A stretch of DNA of 27,004 nucleotides from an uncultured Muribaculaceae bacterium (GCA_905207535.1 CAJLLX010000013.1:1-27004), one strand, 5' to 3'; counted from the stretch's first letter, positions 1 through 8,252 are shown. Numbers and translations are program-made. The notes: a model not told the origin generated them from the sequence alone.

Positions 1-731
1 CCGCCGTGGCGCAGTATGTGTGGGCCTCGGTGCTCCGCCTCATCCCCGATCCGCGGCCTCTCACCATCGGCATCGTAGGCGTGGGTCATGTCGGCACCAT
101 CGTCGCCGAGTGGGCACGGCGCTTAGGGGTGAAAGTGCTCCTCTGCGACCCTCCCCGCGCACGCCGCGAGGGCGCTGAGGGGTTTGTGTCGCTCGACTGC
201 ATCGCCGCCAAGGCCGACATCATCACCTTCCACACCCCTCTCACCGTCGACGGCCCCGACCGCACGCGCCACATGGCCGACGACGCCTTTTTCGCCTCGC
301 TCAAGCACCGGCCGATGGTGATCAATGCCGCCCGAGGGCCGGTGGTCGACAATCAGGCGCTCGTCCGCGCCATCCGCGATGGGCTCGTCAGCCACGCCGT
401 CGTCGACTGCTGGGAGGGAGAGCCTTCCATCGACCCCACTCTGCTCTCTCTGGTCGACATCGCCACGCCTCACATCGCCGGATACTCCATCGAGGGGAAG
501 CAGCGTGCCACGGCCGCCGTGGTCACGGCTCTCTGCCGCTATGCCGGAGCGCCGATTCCCGAGGGAGTACCCGTGCCCGCCGTCTCAGCCTCGGGAGAAC
601 TCACCGGCGAAGCTTTCGCCGAGCTAATCCTTGCCTCCTACGACCCGCTTGCCGACACCGCTGCGCTCCGCGCCGCTCCCGGCACATTCGAGTTGCTCCG
701 CAATCACTATCCCCTCCGCCACGAAGTCTGA
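1..731 (+). CDS. pdxB: 4-phosphoerythronate dehydrogenase, C-terminal part (5' end outside window)
   Basis: This NAD-dependent 2-hydroxyacid dehydrogenase oxidises 4-phospho-D-erythronate in the DXP-dependent pathway to pyridoxal 5'-phosphate, in the cytoplasm. The frame is already open at base 3, so the N-terminal substrate-binding segment lies outside the window and the GTG at position 6 is not a true start. Visible parts are the Rossmann motif GIVGVGHVG, the nucleotide-loop segment LLCDPPRARREG, and the catalytic set of the family: Arg in NAARGPVVD (codon 333-335), Glu in CWEGEP (414-416) and His in TPHIAGYS (471-473). The LLCDPPRA and TPHIAGYxxEGK segments separate PdxB from D-3-phosphoglycerate dehydrogenase (SerA). 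A C-terminal extension of roughly 70 residues after the catalytic His fits the PdxB dimerisation domain. The MscS-type gene follows after 26 bases and may be co-transcribed. Confidence 0.9.
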   Translation, partial: AVAQYVWASVLRLIPDPRPLTIGIVGVGHVGTIVAEWARRLGVKVLLCDPPRARREGAEGFVSLDCIAAKADIITFHTPLTVDGPDRTRHMADDAFFASLKHRPMVINAARGPVVDNQALVRAIRDGLVSHAVVDCWEGEPSIDPTLLSLVDIATPHIAGYSIEGKQRATAAVVTALCRYAGAPIPEGVPVPAVSASGELTGEAFAELILASYDPLADTAALRAAPGTFELLRNHYPLRHEV

Positions 732-757
732 CACCAACACACATTCTCCCTCTGCCT

Positions 758-1948
758 ATGCTGGATTCGATAAAACTCGCTGTAGAGGACCTTTTGGGTC
801 ACGATACATTAGCTGCCGACAGCACCCTGCTGCTCGGCATCGCCATCGTCTCCATCCTCTCCTACTATCTCACCAAGGCGATACTCTGGAGCCTCGAGAA
901 GGCGATACAGCGCAGCCCCACCCACTGGGACGACGACATCTTCAACCGCCGTTTCAACCGCGGCGTGTCGCAGCTCGCACCGGCGCTGATGGTGAGCTGG
1001 CTGCTGCCGCGCCTCTTCGGCGACAACGGCGACTCGGTGCACTGGCTCGACGTCGTCACCTCCTTCTACATCCTCTGGGCTGTAATCCATATCATCGTCA
1101 TCTTCATCGACAACCTCTACAACGGCCTCTATCAGCGCGAGAACACCCGCCCGTACGCCATCAAGGGTGTCTTTCAGATGTTCAAACTCATCTTCTGGGG
1201 GATCGGGGTCATCGTGGGTCTGAGCATGCTCATCGGCAAGACCCCGCTCGCCATCCTCGGCGCCCTCGGCGCTTCGGCCGCGGTGCTCATGCTGGTGTTC
1301 AAGGACACCATCCTCGGGCTGGTGGCCTCGGTGCAGCTCACGGCCAACAAGATGGTGCATCGCGGCGACTGGATAGTATGCGACTCTCATCAGGCCAACG
1401 GCGTGGTGGAGGATATCTCGCTCACCACCGTCAAGGTGCGCAACTGGGACAACTCCGTCACCACCATCCCGCCCTACTCGCTCGTCTCCGAGTCGTTTCG
1501 CAATTATCAGTCGATGGTCACCTCCGGCGGCCGCCGCGTGATGCGCTCGGTGTATATCGACGCCAACACGGTGCGACGACTGAGCGCGGCTGAGTTTGCC
1601 GCGGCTGAGGCCGACGGGCTCGCTGCCGCCGGATCGGAGTCGATGGTCAACCTCGAGCTGCTCCGCATCTGCCTCGAGCGGGAGCTCGCCGCCGACCCCC
1701 GTGTCAATGCCGATTTCACCCTCATGGTGCGGCAGCTCGACCCCACGCCCTCCGGCCTGCCGCTCGAACTCTATTTCTTCACCCGCACCACGGCATGGGT
1801 GGAATACGAGCACATTCAGAGCGAAATTTTCGCGCGCCTCTACGCCGTGCTGCCCCGCTTCGGGCTCCGCGTGTTCCAAACCCCCGCAGGATCCGATATT
1901 TCCGCTCTGCGGCTCGAGAGCGAACCGTCAGACGCCTCTCAGCGTTAA
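758..1948 (+). CDS. MscS-family mechanosensitive ion channel (YbdG-like)
   Basis: This inner-membrane channel probably releases solutes when membrane tension rises after osmotic downshock. The 396-residue protein has hydrophobic segments at about residues 22-42, 68-88, 95-117 and 139-160. A Gly/Ala-rich pore helix follows (LAILGALGASAAVLMLVFKD), then the start of the MscS beta domain (HRGDWI, about 205) and a long soluble C-terminal domain with the NWDNSVTTIPPYSLVSESFRN signature. The extra N-terminal helices and the WDDDIFNRRFNRGVSQLAP segment resemble the larger YbdG/YnaI-type members rather than minimal MscS. It starts 26 bases after pdxB and ends 44 bases before the AlbA_2 gene, so the three may form one transcript. 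I am sure of the family and less sure of the subfamily. Confidence 0.9.
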   Translation: MLDSIKLAVEDLLGHDTLAADSTLLLGIAIVSILSYYLTKAILWSLEKAIQRSPTHWDDDIFNRRFNRGVSQLAPALMVSWLLPRLFGDNGDSVHWLDVVTSFYILWAVIHIIVIFIDNLYNGLYQRENTRPYAIKGVFQMFKLIFWGIGVIVGLSMLIGKTPLAILGALGASAAVLMLVFKDTILGLVASVQLTANKMVHRGDWIVCDSHQANGVVEDISLTTVKVRNWDNSVTTIPPYSLVSESFRNYQSMVTSGGRRVMRSVYIDANTVRRLSAAEFAAAEADGLAAAGSESMVNLELLRICLERELAADPRVNADFTLMVRQLDPTPSGLPLELYFFTRTTAWVEYEHIQSEIFARLYAVLPRFGLRVFQTPAGSDISALRLESEPSDASQR

Positions 1949-1992
1949 TAAAATATAAAAATAGCCGTCTCGGCCAGTCATATACACTGCGT

Positions 1993-2655
1993 ATGTTCAA
2001 GGATATCAAGGCTATAAGGGGAAAATACTACATACAGCGCCTCATCGACGAAGGGGAGCACGAACAGCAGGATTTCAAGTTTCAGATTTCCGACGTGCAC
2101 AAAATCGCCCATTCCGTCTCGGCTTTCGCCAACAATCGCGGCGGCCGGCTTCTCGTCGGGGTCAAGGACAACGGCACCATCGCCGGGCTCCGCAGCGAGG
2201 AGGACCTCTACCTGCTGCAGTCGGCTGCCGAGATCTATTGCCGCCCGGCGGTGACGCTGGAGATGACCACCTTTGCCTGCGAGGGTGGAGCCGTGGTGCT
2301 CCGCGCCGTCATCCCTCCGGCTCCCCGGCGCCCGGTGCAATGCCGCGAGGCCGACGGCACATGGCAGGCCTACTATCGTGTGGCCGACGAAAACATCCTC
2401 GCTCATCCCCTGATGGTGCGCGCCTGGCGGGCCGAGGCGCAGACCGCCTCCGCCTCGCTACTCTCTTTCACCGATACCGAGACCGCCCTGCTCCGCCATC
2501 TGGCCGACTCCGGCTCCGCCACCGTCGACGAGCTGGTGCGCGTGGCCCGCCTCTCCACCCCCACTGTCCACGACATCATAGTGCGCCTCCTGGCCATGCA
2601 ACTCATAGACTTCGTGCACAGCCAGGCGGGGTTTAGGGTAGTGCTCAGGTCTTAG
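1993..2655 (+). CDS. AlbA_2 (Schlafen-type) domain protein with C-terminal winged-helix region
   Basis: The 220-residue protein begins with an AlbA_2 domain, seen in EQQDFKFQI, KIAHSVSAFANNRGGRLLVGVKDNGTIAGL and the following sheet-rich segment (about residues 20-140). The family is associated with nucleic-acid or nucleotide binding, often in putative transcriptional regulators. The C-terminal third (about 155-215, FTDTETALLRHLADSG... TPTVHDIIVRLLAMQLID) reads like a winged-helix DNA-binding fold. I chose the ATG at 1993 because the open frame upstream of it overlaps the MscS gene in another frame and begins with Arg-rich shadow sequence. The exact role is unknown; a regulator is an inference from domain order. 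Confidence 0.75.
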   Translation: MFKDIKAIRGKYYIQRLIDEGEHEQQDFKFQISDVHKIAHSVSAFANNRGGRLLVGVKDNGTIAGLRSEEDLYLLQSAAEIYCRPAVTLEMTTFACEGGAVVLRAVIPPAPRRPVQCREADGTWQAYYRVADENILAHPLMVRAWRAEAQTASASLLSFTDTETALLRHLADSGSATVDELVRVARLSTPTVHDIIVRLLAMQLIDFVHSQAGFRVVLRS

Positions 2656-2707
2656 AGCTTAGAGGGCCGGGAGGGCACTGCTGCATACTCAAAGCTAAAG
2701 CTTTGAG
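2651..2707 (+). repeat. Heptamer pair and 9-bp palindromic hairpin at the end of the AlbA_2 gene
   Basis: The heptamer CTTAGAG occurs twice in tandem (2651-2664) and contains the stop codon of the AlbA_2 gene. After a short gap, CTCAAAGCT (2688-2696) and AGCTTTGAG (2699-2707) form a perfect 9-bp inverted repeat with a 2-base centre. There is no good T-run after it, so a terminator role is uncertain. Confidence 0.5.
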
Positions 2708-2734
2708 AACTAAAAAGGCTTTACATGAGGAGGC

Positions 2735-2770
2735 GGGAGAGGGAGGCAGGGAGAGAGAAAGGGAAGGGGG
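2735..2770 (+). other. G-rich purine tract with G-quadruplex potential
   Basis: Five runs of three or more G lie at 2735-2737, 2741-2743, 2749-2751, 2761-2763 and 2766-2770, within an almost pure purine stretch. One loop is 9 bases, slightly over the usual 7-base limit. The tract sits directly upstream of the predicted promoter at 2793-2824. Confidence 0.4.
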
Positions 2771-2792
2771 CGGCGGATTTTTTTTGGTGTTT

Positions 2793-2824
2793 TTGCGATT
2801 TTTAGATTTTTTTGTCTATCTTTG
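2793..2824 (+). promoter_or_regulatory. Bacteroidetes-type promoter of the envelope operon
   Basis: TTG at 2793-2795 and TATCTTTG at 2817-2824 are separated by 21 bases, matching the -33 TTG and -7 TAnnTTTG elements used by the primary sigma factor of Bacteroides. The ATG of the lipoprotein gene follows 56 bases after the -7 element. Confidence 0.75.
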
Positions 2825-2880
2825 TCGGCGGTTATCACATACTGACACACACAAAAAATCCTTTTTATTATCACATATTT

Positions 2881-4332
2881 ATGAAATTTCTCAAGTACAT
2901 TTTGGCCGGAGTCACCGCTGTGGCGCTGGCAGCTACATTTTCGGCCTGCGGAGGTGATGAAGACGATCCCGAAGATCCCGGCAATCCCGGTGGCGGCGAA
3001 GAGGTAGAAGATCCTTCAGTCAAACCCGACGATCCCGTCTCAGGCTGGGACACCCCGCTCCCCTCGGGTCCGGCGCTCTCCGATGCCGATGCAAAGAATT
3101 ATCTCGAGCAGACCGCCAACCTCGTGGCCGACTGCTTCAAGCCCGAAGACCAGCGTCCGCTGGTGGATCTGGCCGATGCTTTCATCCGCGACTACGGCAA
3201 CTACGAGTTTAATGAATATGACGACGAATATGACGACGACGAATACTCGCGCAAGACTTCCTCGCGCGGTGTGCGCTCGTTTTTCGAGGCTATCCGCCGC
3301 GCCATCGCGTCGGGCGACTACATGGCCCTCTCGCGCTCGGCTTTCAGCGTAGTGACCTTTGAAAACTTCACCGGCGTATACGTGCCCGACACGAGAAACG
3401 AGGTTTTCGTACGCGATAGCGACAGCGACAAGTTTGTCATCATCTTCTACAAGGATGGCACAAAGTGCGAGCTGCAGGTATCGCAGGAAGGCGCTACTTG
3501 GAGCCTCGACGTTTCCGACTTCTCCGACGGCGAGGTTTCTACCGTGAAGGTGCCCCGCAAGCTGCATTTCAACCTCACCGAGGGCTCCACATCGCGCATG
3601 CACGGCACTCTGGAGACCTTCTGGCGCGATGGTTCGAGCATGATTGTCAACGCCGACCTCACCGTGGCTAATATCCGCGGCGTGGCCAAGTTCTCGTCGA
3701 GCAATACCGATGCCAAGTTACAGGAGTGGCTCTATATCAGCGGCGACCTCATCCAGACCTCCACTGCTTCGGTCAAGGGATCGGGCCTCGTCACCCTGTC
3801 GGCTCTCAAGGGCCTGATGAAGGAGGAAGTGGAGACATGGTCCGACGGCTACAACACCTATTATGAGTCGTGGTACGAATGGGACGAGGACGCTGTAGCA
3901 AGAATGTTCCACTCGGGCAACTGCACCTGCAACCTCCTCAACCGTGTGCTTGCCACCGCCGAGGTGCCCACTTCCGCTTCCTTCGAGGATCTGGGAGAAG
4001 GCTATTACGATTCAGATGACTACGACGGCAACCGCAATGCTGCCCGCCAGGCTTGCCAGAACTGGTGCGACAAGGTGAACCGCGGTGTGATCACCGATCT
4101 CTGCCTCGGCTCTACCACTCCGTCGGCCTCGCTCACCTGGCAGCCCGCCTTCCATGAGCATGTCAGCGAATACTACACTTACTGGTACTTCGAGCCGGAG
4201 CCTGTGATCGCCTTCTCCGACGGCACCACTTACGGCATCGAGGAGTATGGCAAGACCAACTTCACCTCGTTCAAGACCCGTCTGTCGTCGCTTGTCAATG
4301 CCTACAAGGCAATGTTCAACGCAGTACATTGA
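2881..4332 (+). CDS. Putative surface-exposed lipoprotein, function unknown
   Basis: The 483-residue protein starts MKFLKYILAG with a type II signal peptide and lipobox FSAC (Cys23). GGDEDD after the Cys resembles the acidic export signal that sends Bacteroidetes lipoproteins to the outer cell surface. A low-complexity Asp/Pro/Gly linker (about 24-55) leads into a mature domain I do not recognise. That domain has an acidic Tyr/Asp stretch near residues 110-125 and many beta-like segments. An open frame extends upstream to 2812, but it runs through the promoter, so the ATG at 2881 is preferred. The stop codon overlaps the candidate TTG start of the TonB receptor (TTGA at 4329-4332), which suggests coupled translation and a shared role in uptake, for example as a surface substrate-binding partner. 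That role is inferred only from position. Confidence 0.75.
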   Translation: MKFLKYILAGVTAVALAATFSACGGDEDDPEDPGNPGGGEEVEDPSVKPDDPVSGWDTPLPSGPALSDADAKNYLEQTANLVADCFKPEDQRPLVDLADAFIRDYGNYEFNEYDDEYDDDEYSRKTSSRGVRSFFEAIRRAIASGDYMALSRSAFSVVTFENFTGVYVPDTRNEVFVRDSDSDKFVIIFYKDGTKCELQVSQEGATWSLDVSDFSDGEVSTVKVPRKLHFNLTEGSTSRMHGTLETFWRDGSSMIVNADLTVANIRGVAKFSSSNTDAKLQEWLYISGDLIQTSTASVKGSGLVTLSALKGLMKEEVETWSDGYNTYYESWYEWDEDAVARMFHSGNCTCNLLNRVLATAEVPTSASFEDLGEGYYDSDDYDGNRNAARQACQNWCDKVNRGVITDLCLGSTTPSASLTWQPAFHEHVSEYYTYWYFEPEPVIAFSDGTTYGIEEYGKTNFTSFKTRLSSLVNAYKAMFNAVH

Positions 4333-6413
4333 TCGACATACACACTTCAAATAACACCATCAGGGGCGCTATGGCGAGCGTTTTCGCCATAGCGTCCCTG
4401 ACATGTATCTCTGCGGCCGATGCCGCGCCCTCGCCCGCCGACACTCTGCGGCTGGGGGAGGTGCAGGTCACGGCCACCCCTTCGGCTCTGCCGCGCATCT
4501 CATCGTCGGGAGCGCTCAATATCTCGCGGTCGGCCATCGACGCCGTCCCCAGAGCCTTCGGCGAGGCCGATCCGCTCCGCTTTCTTACCCTCATGCCGGG
4601 CGTCACCGCCGCCAGCGACTACTCCTCGGGGGTGTCAGTCGACGGCATGGACTATTCGCAAAACCTCTACCGCCTCAACGGCATCCCGGTGCATTTTCCC
4701 TACCATTTCGGCGGCACCATGTCGGTATTCTCGCCGGCGATGTATCGGCGCGTCACGATGTACCGCACGATCAAGCCGGCCTCGGAGAGCGGTGTTCTCG
4801 GGGGAGTGGTACATCTATTTACTCCTGAAAATCAAAGCGATACGACCCTGTCGGCCGAACTCCGTGCAGGGATCATCTCCTCCTCGGCTTTCGTCGCGCT
4901 CCCTATTGGCAAACGGCTGACAGTCAGCGCCTCGGCGCGCGCCAGCTACATCGACGCCCTCTATTCGTCGCTCCTCAGCAGCCGCCGCTCGCAGGCCGGA
5001 TACAATCTCGCCGACGCCGACCTCTTAGCTCTCTGGCGCCTGGCAGCCTCACATAGCCTCCGGGCCACTTTCCACTACAATGGCGACCATGTGCGCTACT
5101 CCGACCGTGCTTATTCGCTCACCACGGCGCTCCGCTGGCACAATCTCCTCGGCGGGCTCTCCTGGATAGCCGATGCCGAACGATTTACGGCCGAGAACAC
5201 GCTCTATGTCAGCTCTTTCCATAATACGCTCACCATGGATATGGGTGCGATAACCCTCTCGGCCCCAACGGCCATCGACGAATACGGTCTGCGGGGCACC
5301 TTCACCTTCACGGCGCTTCCGCCCCGCTGGGGTCTCACCGCCGGCTACGAGGCGCGCCTCTATAGCATTGTGCCTCAGTGGGTAAGCCTCTCAGGCATCG
5401 GTGCAGCCTCCCGTCGCCGACCGGCCACCCTTTCGGCCGAAATCTCACCCTCGGCCGAGGTTACTTTCCAACCCTCGCCCCGCTGGCGCCTTACGGCGGG
5501 GGTGCTCCTCTCCACCTATACCGCCGGGAGCTACACGCGGTTTCTCCCGTCGCCCTCCCTCTCGGCCATGTGGCGCATCCGCCCCGCCGCAGGCGACCTC
5601 TCCCTCACCCTGGCGCTCTCACACACTCATCAGTCGCTCCATCAGGTGGGATTTTCCGAAATGGGTATGTCGTCAAACTTCAAGATAGCCGCCTCGCGTC
5701 GTGTGCCGCCGCAGCAGTGCGACGCCGCCTCGCTCGCGGCATCTTTTGCACCGGCAGCTCTGCCGGGACTCTCAATTTCGGCCGACGTCTACTATAAGCG
5801 CATCCGCCGGCAGCCCGAATATTTGGGAGCGGTGCTCGATATCCTCTCATCGTCGTATCTGGCTGAAGATTACATATTTGACACGCGCGGCCACAATGTG
5901 GGCGGCTCCCTGTCGGCGCGCCTCGCGCTCCCGCATTTCTCCGCCATGGCCACCTACGGCTATTGCCACACCCGGCGGCGCATGCCGGGCGAACCACGGG
6001 CGTTCAGCTCGTCGCAGGAGCTCACCCACACCCTCACGGCTTTTGTCTCGTGGCACCCCGCACGCCGGTGGATCTTCTCCGCCACCTTCAATCTCGCCTC
6101 CGGACGCCCCTACACCCCCGTGCGTTCGCTATATATCATCGGCGAGACCCTCATGACGGAGTACGGGCCGCGCAACTCGGCGCGCCTCCCTATGTATCAT
6201 CGGCTCGACCTCTCCGCCAGCTACACCTTCACCACCGGAGGGCGCCGGAGGCTCTCCCACGAGGTGAATGTGTCGCTCCTCAACGCCTATGGGCGCGAAA
6301 ATGTGGAGATGCGCTCGTTCGACATCAATGCCGATACCGGCGACTACCGTCTGCGCGACATCAGTTCGCTCTACCGCTTCCTGCCGTCGCTAAGTTACAC
6401 TCTGAAATTCTGA
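4329..6413 (+). CDS. TonB-dependent outer-membrane receptor
   Basis: This is a TonB-gated outer-membrane importer. After a signal peptide (hydrophobic core ASVFAIASLTCISAADA), LRLGEVQVTATP looks like the TonB-box region. A plug domain follows (about residues 45-150 with FLTLMPGV, NLYRLNGIPVHFPYHFGG and SESGVLGGVVHLFTPE). The rest is a long barrel ending in the outer-membrane signature LSYTLKF with terminal Phe. The start is uncertain. TTG at 4329 overlaps the previous stop and gives an n-region with Arg12. ATG at 4371 would give 680 residues but a signal peptide without positive charge. The receptor lacks an N-terminal carboxypeptidase-like domain and has no SusD gene beside it, so it is not a typical SusC. 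Its neighbour is a DUF4249 lipoprotein, a common partner of such receptors. The substrate is unknown. Confidence 0.88.
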   Translation: MIDIHTSNNTIRGAMASVFAIASLTCISAADAAPSPADTLRLGEVQVTATPSALPRISSSGALNISRSAIDAVPRAFGEADPLRFLTLMPGVTAASDYSSGVSVDGMDYSQNLYRLNGIPVHFPYHFGGTMSVFSPAMYRRVTMYRTIKPASESGVLGGVVHLFTPENQSDTTLSAELRAGIISSSAFVALPIGKRLTVSASARASYIDALYSSLLSSRRSQAGYNLADADLLALWRLAASHSLRATFHYNGDHVRYSDRAYSLTTALRWHNLLGGLSWIADAERFTAENTLYVSSFHNTLTMDMGAITLSAPTAIDEYGLRGTFTFTALPPRWGLTAGYEARLYSIVPQWVSLSGIGAASRRRPATLSAEISPSAEVTFQPSPRWRLTAGVLLSTYTAGSYTRFLPSPSLSAMWRIRPAAGDLSLTLALSHTHQSLHQVGFSEMGMSSNFKIAASRRVPPQQCDAASLAASFAPAALPGLSISADVYYKRIRRQPEYLGAVLDILSSSYLAEDYIFDTRGHNVGGSLSARLALPHFSAMATYGYCHTRRRMPGEPRAFSSSQELTHTLTAFVSWHPARRWIFSATFNLASGRPYTPVRSLYIIGETLMTEYGPRNSARLPMYHRLDLSASYTFTTGGRRRLSHEVNVSLLNAYGRENVEMRSFDINADTGDYRLRDISSLYRFLPSLSYTLKF
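4360..4401 (+). promoter_or_regulatory. Strong RNA hairpin around the internal ATG of the TonB receptor gene
   Basis: Bases 4360-4377 pair with 4384-4401 across the 6-base loop GCGTTT. This gives an 18-bp stem with no mismatch if one G-U pair is allowed. The stem buries the ATG at 4371 and the purine run AGGGG before it. There is no T-run after it, so it is not a classical terminator. It may limit initiation at 4371 or favour coupled initiation at 4329. Confidence 0.55.
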
Positions 6414-6426
6414 TTATCACCCCGTT

Positions 6427-7314
6427 ATGCCAATATTCCGCACCCTGATACATAGATTGCTCCTGCTCGCGCTGCCGATGCTCCTTGCGGCATGCTCGGA
6501 CGACGCTCCGCTCGCTGAGGCCGGCGAGCGCCTTGTCATCGAGGGGCATATCGACAGCGGCGGCTACCCCGACGTGCTGCTCAATCTCACTGTGAGCCCC
6601 TCGGAGAGCGGAGGCGATTTTGCCGACGCCGTGGTGCGCTGGGGCAAGGTCTCCATCTCCGACGGAGAGAGCGAGGTGGTGCTCACCGGAGCGCCTTCCC
6701 ACAGCTATTTCCCGCCATATCACTATTATACATCGGAAATGGCCGGCATCCCGGGCCGCACATACACCATCACCGCCACATATCGCGACCTCACGGCCAC
6801 TTCCACCGTCACCATGCCTCAGGAGATCCCTGTCATAGAGCGGGTGGATGTCACCCCGGCCGACGGTTCCCACGATTTGTGCCATGTATCGCTCACTTTC
6901 CGCACCCCCGACGACGCTCCGGCCTATTATCACCTCTCGGCGCAGGTGAGCGACCTCGACAGTCGTGCTCTCCCCTGCATGCTCGGGGCCGTGGAGGCTC
7001 CGAGGCCCGGCGAATCGGTCACCGTGCCGGTGTATCGGGGCCGCTCGGCCATCGCAGAGGGGGATTACACCCCCGACTTCCCCCTCGGGGCAATCGTAAA
7101 GATCAACCTCGAGCGTGTGACCCGCGAAGTTTTCGATTTCTGGCGTGCTTTCGACAATGCCTCCCTCACCGGAGGCTCAATCTTCATCACATCTCCCGGC
7201 ACTCTCCCTTCCAACATCGCCGGAGGGCTCGGCGTGTGGTCGGCGCAGGCCGTGGCCTCCACCATCATCTCGGTTTATCCCACCGATTTACAGCCCGTGA
7301 ACCCTTCGCTGTAA
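6427..7314 (+). CDS. DUF4249 domain-containing lipoprotein
   Basis: The 295-residue protein has a type II signal peptide ending in LLAAC (Cys23) followed by SDD, consistent with export to the outer cell surface. The mature part begins LVIEGHIDSGGYPDVLLNLTVS and continues with an Ig-like beta-rich region, the pattern of the DUF4249 family. Later motifs include PGRTYTITATYRDLTATSTVTMPQEIPVIE and a C-terminal FWRAFDNASLTGGSIFITSP segment followed by a Gly-rich stretch. DUF4249 genes usually lie next to a TonB-dependent receptor, as here, only 13 bases after its stop. A role as surface partner of that receptor is likely, but the biochemistry of the family is not established to my knowledge. It ends 38 bases from the convergent pldA gene. 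Confidence 0.8.
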   Translation: MPIFRTLIHRLLLLALPMLLAACSDDAPLAEAGERLVIEGHIDSGGYPDVLLNLTVSPSESGGDFADAVVRWGKVSISDGESEVVLTGAPSHSYFPPYHYYTSEMAGIPGRTYTITATYRDLTATSTVTMPQEIPVIERVDVTPADGSHDLCHVSLTFRTPDDAPAYYHLSAQVSDLDSRALPCMLGAVEAPRPGESVTVPVYRGRSAIAEGDYTPDFPLGAIVKINLERVTREVFDFWRAFDNASLTGGSIFITSPGTLPSNIAGGLGVWSAQAVASTIISVYPTDLQPVNPSL

Positions 7315-7352
7315 TCGCGGCGTATGTGGGATGCCTCTATGCCACGGCCGGA

Positions 7353-8204
7353 TCAGAAGTCGGAGAAGAGCGTGGGCTTGATCACGATGCCTACTCTCAG
7401 CTGATTGTGATACTGCTTGTAGTCGAGGAGTCCCTCGCCGTAGCCGCTGTAAAGCTGAGCGAAAAGATACTGATTTGATTTGGTAGAGAAGCGGTAGGCA
7501 CACTCCACGATGAAATTGTAATTGAAAATGCCGTCGGTGCGTTTGACCAGCGTTACCGACGACGACCATTTGCGGTTGGAGCTATACATGCTCCACCCCA
7601 CCTGGAAGATGCCGCAATATTTCAGGATATCCTTGTTGTTGACGCCGTCGATGAAGGGTATCCAGAATTTGCCGTAGACCACAAAGTTGGGGTCCACCAT
7701 TATGCTCCCGGCGAAAGTGAGCCTTTCCCACGATCGCGAGGCTTCGGCATCGCGCCCGTTGCTCTCATGCTCAAGCATCACGCTCACTTTGCCGATAAAC
7801 CGGTCCTTGATGAAGAGCGGTTTTGTGAGGCCGATACCGGGGTTGAAATTGAGGTCGGTCATCGGCATGGAGTTCTGCAGCACGTTCCAGAACACCTTCT
7901 GCGAGTAGAATAGATAGAGATAAGTGCCCCAGGGCAAAGTGCTCTTGGTGAGCTTCTGAGCTATGGAGATCTGAAATTTCACATTGGTGTTCTCGCTGGT
8001 GGGGCGGTGCGATATGGAAGGACCGAAAATGAAATAGTTGTCTTTGTAGAGGCCGAAATAGTAGTGGGTATCGGCAAATGCTCGGCGGAGCGAGTCGGTG
8101 TTGACCGTCTCGTTGCCAAGCGATACAATCTGGCCGCGCGCATCGCCTACTGTACAGATACACAGCAGTATAACCGTCAGTATTCCTATAAACCTCTCCC
8201 TCAT
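7353..8204 (-). CDS. pldA: Outer-membrane phospholipase A1 (OMPLA)
   Basis: This outer-membrane beta-barrel hydrolase removes acyl chains from phospholipids misplaced in the outer leaflet. The 283-residue protein has a signal peptide (residues 1-24, ending DARGQ). The active-site motif is EHESNGRD with His146 and Ser148, equivalent to His142 and Ser144 of mature E. coli OMPLA. Arg151 and Ser156 match the calcium-site positions of that enzyme. The VNNKDILKYCGIFQVG segment (about 188-203) matches the conserved DDNPDITKYMGYYQ region. The notable difference is Glu160 in SRSWE, where E. coli has the catalytic-triad Asn156 in SRSWN. The protein ends in Phe, as outer-membrane proteins often do. It is transcribed opposite to both neighbours with its own -7 element at 8245-8252, so it is probably monocistronic. 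Confidence 0.9.
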   Translation of the reverse strand: MRERFIGILTVILLCICTVGDARGQIVSLGNETVNTDSLRRAFADTHYYFGLYKDNYFIFGPSISHRPTSENTNVKFQISIAQKLTKSTLPWGTYLYLFYSQKVFWNVLQNSMPMTDLNFNPGIGLTKPLFIKDRFIGKVSVMLEHESNGRDAEASRSWERLTFAGSIMVDPNFVVYGKFWIPFIDGVNNKDILKYCGIFQVGWSMYSSNRKWSSSVTLVKRTDGIFNYNFIVECAYRFSTKSNQYLFAQLYSGYGEGLLDYKQYHNQLRVGIVIKPTLFSDF

Positions 8205-8244
8205 ATGATATGTTTCTTCGTCTGAATAGTTGATTTTGAAGCTG

Positions 8245-8252
8245 CAAAGTTA
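8245..8252 (-). promoter_or_regulatory. -7 element upstream of pldA
   Basis: CAAAGTTA on the plus strand is TAACTTTG on the minus strand and lies 40 bases upstream of the pldA start. I see no clear TTG at the -33 position. The rest of the divergent region up to 8457 is AT-rich and holds nothing I recognise. Confidence 0.5.

Noticed and set aside
809..1879. Minus-strand open frame of 356 codons opposite the MscS gene
   Set aside because: Low-complexity Glu/His/Asp-rich product with no family match; the plus-strand gene is certain.
1795..1992. Upstream extension of the AlbA_2 gene
   Set aside because: Overlaps the end of the MscS gene and encodes an Arg-rich shadow; the AlbA_2 domain begins after the ATG at 1993.
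2812..2880. Upstream extension of the lipoprotein gene
   Set aside because: It runs through the TATCTTTG promoter element, and the signal peptide starts properly at 2881.
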